The position numbers and the translations under genes were made by a program. DNA of 64,000 nucleotides from Emydura subglobosa (lineage: Eukaryota > Chordata > Testudines > Chelidae). Location: positions 10,209,882-10,273,881 of the forward strand of contig ML679961.1 of NCBI GenBank assembly GCA_007922225.1, in the 5' to 3' direction. Below the pieces are notes generated by a model. The model worked only from the letters and a program-made list of their open reading frames with translations, made no database searches and was not told where the DNA came from. Positions 56,481 to 64,000 of this stretch are shown here, in pieces (positions within the stretch are counted from its first letter, which is position 1; each line of letters starts with the position of its first letter).

Positions 56481-58809
56481 AGGCTAGACGATGTGGGTCT
56501 CAGGTCTGAACCAGTCTGGCATCTCCTAGGTTCTGCAGAGCGGGCTGCCTGTGGGCCCGTTCAAAGGGTGACACCGGGTTTTCAAGAAGTGAATGATCAA
56601 TGACCAAAGTTTGTGTGGACCCTGCAGCTTTCAGACAGGTACCGAAGTGGGCTATGTTCCCGAGTGCTTCCGTTTGTACTTAACGTCACCCCTGGTTATA
56701 AATCATCGTGGCTGGTAATACGGGAGAGAGGGAAATGTTTTATGTATGGCTCTGCCAATGCAGAACTGCTGCGCAGGAGAAAGAGGCAGTGAATTTGTAG
56801 TTCACACATGCTCTCGTGCTGTTCTCAATGAATATGCAACAGACTCCCCAAGCATTGAAGGATTTCTTGGTTCTTCAGAAGGGGAGTGCGAAGTGCCAGG
56901 CAAAAAAAAAAAAAAAATAGCCAAGGTCCGCTTTTGGTTTGGGGAGCTCAATCTGGAGAATTGGGAGTTGAGTGAGCAAAGCATTGCTGCAGCTGGGTGA
57001 GAAGGGCTTGAGGCCGATGCTTCTCTGAGACTGCGGTGCTGGGACGAAGCTTTTCCGGGCCAGGATCAGCGTTTCCAGGGGACTGGGCAGGGTAGCTCCG
57101 GGAGAGACCATGGTTCTCTGGGGCCAGCAGGGCAGCAGCAGGTGGAAGGGTAGGAGTTTGAGCCAGGGTTTGTTTCTCCCCAGAGCTGGGAGGGAAGTGG
57201 TGTCCCGGAGAGCGAAGAGGAGCCGGGATACCATCTGTGGAGCCCAGGAGGGATGCCTGCATAGCGGAGTGGAGCTGTGTCCGAGATGTAGCTCTCTTAG
57301 CAGGAAAGTGGAGAGCATCATGCAAGTGCAAGAAAGATACCGTCTTCTGGCACAGGCATGAGGGCAGATCTCTGCCATGTCCCTCTGTGGATCCGCCCGA
57401 CGTGCACCCTGGTACGGCCAACAAACCTGAGCCTGCAAGGCAGGGCCATGGAAAATAGCACCCAGCCTCGGGGCAGTAGGACGCACAAGTCCACCTGCGC
57501 TCTGCTCCCCGTGCTGGGCAGAGAATGGATGGACCATGGCCCCTTCTCCTGGCCCCACCCAGCAGACCTGGTACCATGTGAGGCCGCCTTTCAAAGGGCA
57601 GAACAAATTGCTCCTGCCTCCTTCTCAGATCCTCCACCAGGCCGGGTGCTTCACACTTCGTAGCCACGCTGTGGCTCAATGGATCCCAAAGAAATAAGTC
57701 CCACGCAGAGCCCAGGTCATTATGCTGCTGCTTCCTTTGTCCCACAGTCTGGGTCTCTCCTGCGTTTTGGCGTCGGTGCACTGAGAGCAATGCCCCAGGG
57801 AGTGAAACCGAAATGCAGCCAGTTTTACAGCACAACGACAAAGTAACACGTTACCTAACTGGAGATGGACACATGAGATTTGCGAAGAGAACAAAGAGTT
57901 AAACTTGCCTGGTGTTCAGTGACTGCAGCACGGGTCAGGAAGCGCGTCTGGCCCCTCTCTGCCCAGCGCTGCAACTTCAGCATGGTGCGCTGTAGTTTTT
58001 TAATAGGGCCAAACTTTTCCTTGAATATTAATGTCCCGCTCTTCACGGAGACCTAATAAAATATTGCTTAGATGAGCTGTGCTGGGACCCTGGCTCCAAG
58101 TTTGCTTTTCCGTTGCAGTTAGTGGCTTGGCCTTTTTATTTTAGACTCTTACTAATGTGGTGATATTTTTCTCTCCTGCGTGCTACTGTCAGCTTTTTGA
58201 CACGCAAATTTGATTGGAATAAAAGTAGATGTTTATCTCTCAGGTCTGTTTATTAAACTCTCGCTGGTTTTTTTCCCCGCAGTAGACTTTTTTTTTTTTT
58301 TGCCTGGACACTTGTGGATTCAAATCGGGTTTTATCAGCTCACCATATTGAACACAGTAAAATTGGATTTCTGAAAGTCCAATAAAGGTGTGCCAGTCTA
58401 TTAAAGTCCAGACAGAGGAGCTCAGATCTGATCATATCTTGCCTATAGTGGCAAGAAAACAACCCGTAGGAGGCCATTCTTCTGTGCTCCAGCAAGTTGT
58501 TACAATGGACAAAACCTCCAATTAATAGATATTGACGATTAGCATTCATTTGTAATATGAACGTTCTGCTGTCAAAAATGAGCAAGGCTAATACCTATGA
58601 CTACCTTGGTATTGCACTGTTCATTATTCATCTTCTAATCCAGCTTCTCCTGCTGTTGGAATATGCTCAGCGACTGCAGCGAGCCATTCTTTCCATTCCT
58701 GGTTGTGCTTTTCCATATGCTTTGTCAGAATGGCCTTATTTTAGCTTTGGAAAACAGCGAGGCAAGAGGGAATAAAAATAAAGTCTCAAAAGAGCCATGT
58801 TTGTCTCCT
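56481..58809. other. Intergenic sequence; long minus-strand frame of unknown meaning
   Basis: The minus strand is open for 297 codons at 56948-57841 and, in another frame, for 243 codons at 56875-57606. The translations are rich in Pro, Ser, Leu, Gly and Arg, and show no domain, transmembrane pattern or repeat-family motif I recognise. An A-run at 56902-56916 borders it. Most likely a compositional open frame; an unannotated exon or retrocopy cannot be excluded. Confidence 0.3.
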
Positions 58810-59957
58810 CCATATTAGCAAAGCTTTTGATATGGTCTCCCACAGTATTTTTATCAGCAAGATAAAGAAATATGGCTTAGATGAATGGACAATAAGATGG
58901 ATAGAAACAGTCTAGATCATCAGGCTCAATGGGTAGTGCTTAACGAGTCCATGTTAGCTGGCAGCGGGTAACAAACGGAGTGCCCCAGGGGTCAGTGCTG
59001 GGGCTAGTTTTGTTCAACATCTTCATTAATGATCTGGAGGATGCAGTGGATTGCACCCACAGCAAGTTTGCAGATGACACTAAGTTGGGGGGGGTGGTAG
59101 ATACGCTGGAGGACAGGGATAGGATACAGAGTGACCCAGACAAATTGGAGGATTGGGCCAAAAAAAAATCTGATGAGATTCAACAAGGACAAGTGCAGAG
59201 TCCTGCACTTAGGAAGGAAGAATCCCATACACAGCTACAGACTGGGGATCGACGAGCGAGGCAGCAGTTCTGTGGAAAAGGACCTGGGGGTTACAGTGGA
59301 TAAGAAGCTGGATATGAGTCAGCATTGTGCCCTGGTTGTCAGGAAGGCTAATAGCATATTGGGCTGCATTAGTAGGAGCAGTGCCAGCAGGTGGAGGGAA
59401 GTGATTATTCCCCTCTATTCGGCACTGGTGAGGCCGCATTTGGAGTATTGTGTCCAGTTTTGGGCGCCCCACAACAGGAAGCATGTGGAGAAGTTGGAGA
59501 GAGTCCAGCAGAGGGCAACACAAATGATTAGGGGGCTGGAGCACAGGACTTATGAAGAGAGGCTGAGGGAACTAGGCTTGTTTAGTCTGCAGAAGAGAAG
59601 AATGAGGGGGGATTTGATAGCAGCCTTTAACTACCTGAAAGGGGGTTCCAGGAAGGATGGGGCTAGGCTGTTCTCGGTGGTGGTAGATGACAGAACTAGG
59701 AGCAATGGTCTCAAGTTGCAGTGGGAGAGGGCTAGGTTGGGTATTAGGAAAGACTTTTCACTAGGAGGGTGGTGAAGCACTGGAATGGGTTACCTAGGGA
59801 GGTGGTGGAAACTCCATTTTTAGAGGTTTTTAAGGTCTGGCTTGACAAAGCCCTGGCTGGGATGATTTAGTTGGGGTTGGCCCTGCTTTGAGCAGGGGGT
59901 TGGACTAGATACCTCCTGAGGTCCCTTCCAAGCCTAAATTTCTATGCTTCTATGACA
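58810..59957 (+). mobile_element. CR1 LINE, frameshifted
   Basis: Begins near the reverse-transcriptase KAFDMVSH block (about 58817-58845) and includes [20 protein letters not shown] then [20 protein letters not shown] in the frame at 58980. After a shift near the A-run at 59160-59168 it continues as [38 protein letters not shown], and [16 protein letters not shown] tail in the frame at 59131. It ends with AATTTCTATGCTTCTATGA. An extra A in the poly-A stretch is the likely cause of the shift. Confidence 0.95.
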
Positions 59958-60448
59958 GTAGCCTGCTTTGTAATCAACACAATATTGCTGCCTGGCTTTG
60001 CAAGTGAAAGGGTCTGATACTATGTTGCTTAATTTAAATACCATGTGTCTAATATGCATGATCCTATCCATCACTACAAGATGTCACAAGGATTTTAAAA
60101 CTATATTACTTTGTATAATTTTGAGAAATATGTGACTGATTAACAAAACACTAACAGCTTGATCCAAAGACCATTTTAGTCAGAGGCAGTCTTTTCAATG
60201 GTGTCAGTATGATTTGTATCAGAATGCATGTGTAAAGGGGCACAGTTAAGGTTACCCAGCCAACCTTAATGTGGCCATTTCCTAACCTAAATTCTTCACT
60301 ACACAGCCTTAGCATTCTTGTTAATCTATGTTTTTCTCTTTCTTTTTAGAATTTCTATATGATATGGATTATAATACTTTGTCTTGTATATCTGACAGGG
60401 ATTTCGGTAGCCCTAACTCCCAGACTGATCCTGGCTATATACTGCATA

Positions 60449-60498
<50 letters not shown>

Positions 60499-60640
60499 TA
60501 AAGGGATTATTTTTGTCACGCTTTTGTTAAAAACATAAACTGTTACTGTATCTGACAGTGACTGTCATTATGGGTGGGATTTTCAAAATCAATCAGAGCT
60601 GGACTAACTGTGCTTCCACTGAAGTCAATGCTAAAACTTC
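59958..60640. other. Intergenic sequence with AT microsatellite
   Basis: An (AT)n tract lies at about 60452-60500. About 60570-60640 (GGGATTTTCAAAATCAATCA, then CCACTGAAGTCAATGCTAAA) is another palindromic-centre repeat copy. Confidence 0.5.
60452..60500 (+). repeat. (AT)n microsatellite
   Basis: Uninterrupted TA/AT repeat of about 20 units, with one A-A interruption near 60491. Likely length-variable. Confidence 0.95.
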
Positions 60641-60920
60641 CAAATGGGATGGCACTGTAAACTAGTGGATAGAGCACTGGAGTGGGACTTAGGAAAGCTT
60701 GTGTCTGTTCCTGTTTTTGCCTCTTGTGCAAGTATCTTCATCTTTCTGTGCCTCAGTATCCCCACCTATAACATTATTATTATTCGTATTACCAGGGCAC
60801 CTAAGAGTGCTAGTCATGGACCAGGACTCCATTGTGCTAGGTGCTGTATAAAGACGAACCAAAGACAGCCCCGTCCCAAGAGGTTTACAATCTGTGTATA
60901 AAACAAGAGACAACAGATGG
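60641..60920. mobile_element. tRNA-derived SINE followed by L2-like 3' tail
   Basis: The first part (CTAGTGGATAGAGCACTGGA, GTGGGACTTAGGAAAGCTTG, then CTTTCTGTGCCTCAGTATCC and CCACCTATAACATTATTATT) follows tRNA-SINE order with a TTA-type tail in plus orientation. The second part, from about 60795, is the L2 tail in minus orientation (AGTCATGGACCAGGACTCCA, TTGTGCTAGGTGCTGTATAA). They are adjacent insertions in opposite orientation. Confidence 0.6.
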
Positions 60921-61667
60921 ATGCAGACTGATAGGGGAGTAAAATGATCTCCTTTGTCAAGTGCTTTGAGACCTGCTGATGAAAAACACTGTCTAAGAGC
61001 TAGGTACTATTATGACAGTTACGCCAACATTTGGAAATCCCACCCCAGTAGCAGACTGGAGCCAGTATACAGGTTACGAGTTACAGTGGGTTCCCAGGGG
61101 GGTTTGATAAAAAATCCAAATATATTTGATCAGTTTCTCTCATTTGGCCCCTCTTGCCTCGAACAGCCCCGTTGCTAACCGTGCAGGCAGAAAGAGAGAG
61201 CGCTCCGCAAACACCCCTTCGTTTTAAACTCCCTGGCTTTTCCTGTCACCGTTCTGCTGGGTCACAGCTATAGGCCCTTCCTCCTTCCAGCCTGTTAAGC
61301 AGTGTATGTGAATTGGAAAACCGCAGGCGGGCTGATGCATCATAATGACAATGCAAATGTGGGGACTGTGAGATAATGCAGCTTTGGAATAGGTTTCCTA
61401 AAATAACCTCTTTCGAAGGTAATAAATTTCATCGTGAGCCCTGCTTCCACAGGCATGGGATGTTCAGAAACTACGAAATCAGCTGGGGAGGTCTGGCAGG
61501 AGGAAGGGTGACCTCCCGCGTGAGTAGCCACAAGGACAAGCAGACAGGTCATTTCTGAACATGCAGGATACCTGCCGTGAGGGGCTGGCTACGGGCTGGG
61601 AGGATTATGAGCCACATAGTTATGTGGTGCTTTAAAGACAAGTTTGGGGTCTGAGAAGGGCGGAAGG
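60921..61667. other. Intergenic sequence, nothing recognised
   Basis: No gene. Frames at 61340-61552 (minus) and 61376-61558 (plus) are shadows of each other without domains. Confidence 0.4.
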
Positions 61668-61897
61668 ATGGTCCGATGGTTAGGCTGCTGTGCTGGGACT
61701 TGGGCGATCCAGGGTTGCCTTCCTGCTTCTCCACAACCTTCTTCTGTGACCTTGAACAAGCCACTTAGCGCCTCTGTCTTGCTTTTCTGTCTGTAAAGAA
61801 ACAGTGGGAGTACTTCCCTAGCCCCTGGGGTGCTGGAGGCTAGATAGACTGTGAGACACTGCAGTGATGGGGGCCTGTACAAATACCTCAGTAGATC
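61668..61897 (+). mobile_element. tRNA-derived SINE of the turtle (Cry-like) type
   Basis: ATGGTCCGATGGTTAGGCTG and GGGACTTGGGCGATCCAGGG form the tRNA-like head (A-box and degenerate B-box). CTTCTGTGACCTTGAACAAG, CCACTTAGCGCCTCTGTCTT and GTCTGTAAAGAAACAGTGGG form the body. The 3' part is ACTGTGAGACACTGCAGTGA, TGGGGGCCTGTACAAATACC. This order matches the tortoise pol III/SINE (Cry family) as I remember it, and is the main evidence for a turtle source. Confidence 0.65.
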
Positions 61898-62225
61898 CTG
61901 CAAACACTTACTCCTGGCTAATCCAGTGCCCCCGGAAAATATATCAGTGCCTCCCCCTCCCAGTGCTACTAAAATGACTTGTGATCTCAGGTCTGAGTCG
62001 TTGCTACCTTGAGCAATCACTTACGGCCGTGCAAATGGGTCCCGGCTCAGAATGGCCTCCCTTTGCCGGGGTGTAACGGAGAGCCAGCAGGGTGTAAGGA
62101 GGTGGCCAATGGGTGCCATCTGCTTCAATGGCATAGTGATCAGTATGGGGCGAGTTGTGCGGAGACGGGGCTGTTCTGATGAAGGTTTGTCAAGTCCGTG
62201 ATAGGAGAGCGAGACTCACCCCCCA

Positions 62226-62360
62226 GTCGCCTGGTGATTCGGGCACTCGCCTGGGAGTTTGCCAGGTTCAAGTTCCTTCTCTGAGGCAGACGGAGAAGGG
62301 ATTTGAATGCGAGTCTCCCCCGCTCCCAGCTGAGTGCCTGGGCCACTTGGCTATTCAGGG
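62226..62360. repeat. Inverted pair of tRNA-like promoter sequences
   Basis: Left half: GTCGCCTGGTGATTCGGGCA (A-box-like) and GGTTCAAGTTCC at 62265-62276 (B-box-like). Right half: GGATTTGAATGCGAGTC at about 62299-62315 (reverse B-box) and GAGTGCCTGGGCCACTTGGC (reverse A-box). The two tRNA-like units face each other and could fold on each other. Confidence 0.55.
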
Positions 62361-64000
62361 GTATCTCTCTTGCATGCTTTTCCAGGGCAGATTTTGAAAT
62401 GTCTGGTTTCTGCTCCACATCGGAACAAAAGCGAAGTTTGAAACCTTGCAAAACGGAATTGTTTTCCAGCCATTCTGTTGTTTTCTGCAAAGCGCTCATA
62501 ATTCTGAGATACAGGAGCCCTAGAGGCACAGACAAGTAATACACATCATACAGGACCTAGTGTAATGATGATCACTAGCTTCATTTGTTGTCCAATTTTT
62601 ATCCTCTTCACTGTGCTTGGTTTGTTCCATGGGACTAGTCCCGGGCCCCAGTGAAATATCATTCAACAAACTCTGTAAGGTAAACTCTGTACAAGCCCTG
62701 ATGCCATTTATTAGTACCCAAACTTTTGAATTCCAGGACTGGGCAAAGGCAAATGGGTCTATTTCAACTGGAGAGGTTGGGCCCCTACGATCGTCCCATT
62801 GATATGCTCCAAGATTAAATCTGAGCAATTTCTTGCTATCCTGAATACCCATTTGATAGGGAGGAAAAGAAAATAGATACAATAAACATGTTCACAGTGC
62901 AGTATCTTGGAATCTGCTGTTTGAAATAAATCAGCACCAGACTAGACGAAATGTGATCTGAGAAGTGCAATGGGACTGAAGAAAAGGGGAGAAGAGATGG
63001 ATGATCAACTTGGGATGGACGAAATGGGCTAGTGAAAAATCAAAAGGGAAAAGATGACAAGGACACTGAGCTCAGTAAATAGATGAAGTGTTACACGCTG
63101 CCACGGCTTCCTCAGGGGAGGTCAGAGCAGGACTAAATGCTGAAGAATACACCACACGGTCATCTATGTCAGTCACCATTTAAACATGATGGAGGGTTCT
63201 AGGGACGGTTGGAGGAGGCAGTGAAAAGATGCAAGACACTTGATGCAACTGGAATGGCCTTATGGATTAAGAGCAACACCCACTAGTGTGTTTCTTTCCT
63301 TGACGGGGCTCTTATTTCTCACCAACGCAAGGCCTGTACCCTGTTCTGAGGGCTTAAATGAGACATCCGTGGTCCAGAGGGCTTGTGCTGATCCTTTGCA
63401 CACAGGTGACTTATACCCATTGTGCAAATGTGGTAGTCAATATTGTGAGATAGTTGCTGGAGTGTCTCATGTAACTGAAATCAGAGTAAAGCCCTTAATA
63501 AATAACATTATTTATAAAGTGAAAGACCTTCATTGCAAATCTATTCAAGGCAGAAGGGCCCAGTGGGGTGGGGGGCGTGGAAGGCGATCGATTGTACGCC
63601 CCAACAATGTGACATGCTGATGAACTGAGGTCTGTGTGAGCACGCAGCTTTCGCCTCGGAAAAATACAAGCAAAGTGACTGAACTTACTGGCGTAGGTGG
63701 GCGTGAGGAAAAAAATCTGACTGCTTTAAAAATCCAATCTGTGAGCATGTCAGTCCAGTCAGGGCTTGTGTGCGTCCTTCTGATCCTTAAATGCATTTCT
63801 GAACAATCATCTGCCACCCCACTATTGCAGTTAGGTAAAATGAGGGTTTATTTACTTCAGTGCCCTGTGAAATGAATTTCAGGAAAAGCTCAGAATTGTC
63901 TGGGACGATTTAAAGATCCTGCTGATCCCGGAGATGTTCCAAGTAGCATTTAGAAATAATCATCCAGGAACCATCATGCTGAAGCTTAACTCCATCTTCA
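62361..64000. other. Intergenic sequence, nothing recognised
   Basis: No gene or family-level repeat recognised. The 126-codon frame at 63240-63620 begins with a hydrophobic stretch (VFLSLTGLLFLTNARPVPCS) resembling a signal peptide, then has several cysteines, but no domain; it is probably fortuitous. Confidence 0.35.

Noticed and set aside
61668..61897. Possible tRNA gene
   Set aside because: The tRNA-like head has a degenerate B-box and continues into a SINE body; no cloverleaf could be drawn.
63240..63620. Cysteine-containing frame with signal-peptide-like start
   Set aside because: No conserved cysteine spacing or splice pattern recognised, and the surrounding sequence shows no gene structure.
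1..64000. CRISPR arrays, operons, bacterial or phage genes
   Set aside because: Direct repeats are transposon or microsatellite derived, and the only gene is spliced and vertebrate.
38000..64000. A neighbouring gene downstream of PELI2 (TMEM260 in many vertebrates)
   Set aside because: No exon with recognisable coding sequence was seen; the gene may lie beyond the window.

Overview
This is a vertebrate nuclear genome window, almost certainly from a turtle or close sauropsid. The evidence is dispersed, spliced coding exons in AT-rich introns, and an interspersed repeat load of CR1 LINEs, DIRS-type tyrosine-recombinase retrotransposons, L2/MIR tails, tRNA-derived SINEs and hAT-type miniature transposons. 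The species cannot be read from the sequence. There are no prokaryotic operons and no CRISPR array.

One protein-coding gene is recognised: PELI2 (Pellino E3 ubiquitin ligase family member 2), plus strand. Its last four coding exons lie at 19875-19976, 27857-28054, 28852-29040 and 31361-31927. All have GT-AG splice sites and phase-0 junctions, and together they encode 351 residues plus the stop. They correspond to residues 70-420 of the usual 420-residue protein: most of the FHA region and the whole C-terminal RING-like domain. The first 69 codons were not found, so 1-19874 is read as intron. A long 3' UTR probably follows, perhaps to about 37.9 kb.

Layout. 1-1.7 kb: 3' half of a decayed DIRS-type element with a 61/62 inverted terminal pair. 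1.9-6.4 kb: a hAT miniature element, an L2 tail, a long-inverted-repeat DNA element, and a second DIRS fragment in which gag abuts the terminal repeats. 8.3-9.6 kb: an old non-CR1 LINE. 9.6-19.9 kb: intronic DNA with miniature elements and a local tandem duplication. 19.9-31.9 kb: PELI2 exons, with a multilayer nested transposon block in one intron (21.4-23.7 kb). 31.9-39 kb: 3' UTR and flank. 39-64 kb: more GC-rich intergenic DNA packed with CR1, L2, MIR, hAT, LTR and DIRS remnants and no recognisable gene.

The only functional system seen is PELI2, which works in Toll/IL-1 receptor signalling. I did not find an undescribed biological system. The most informative unusual structures are the DIRS terminal-repeat architectures, several transposon insertions with intact target-site duplications, and a fold-back hairpin element.
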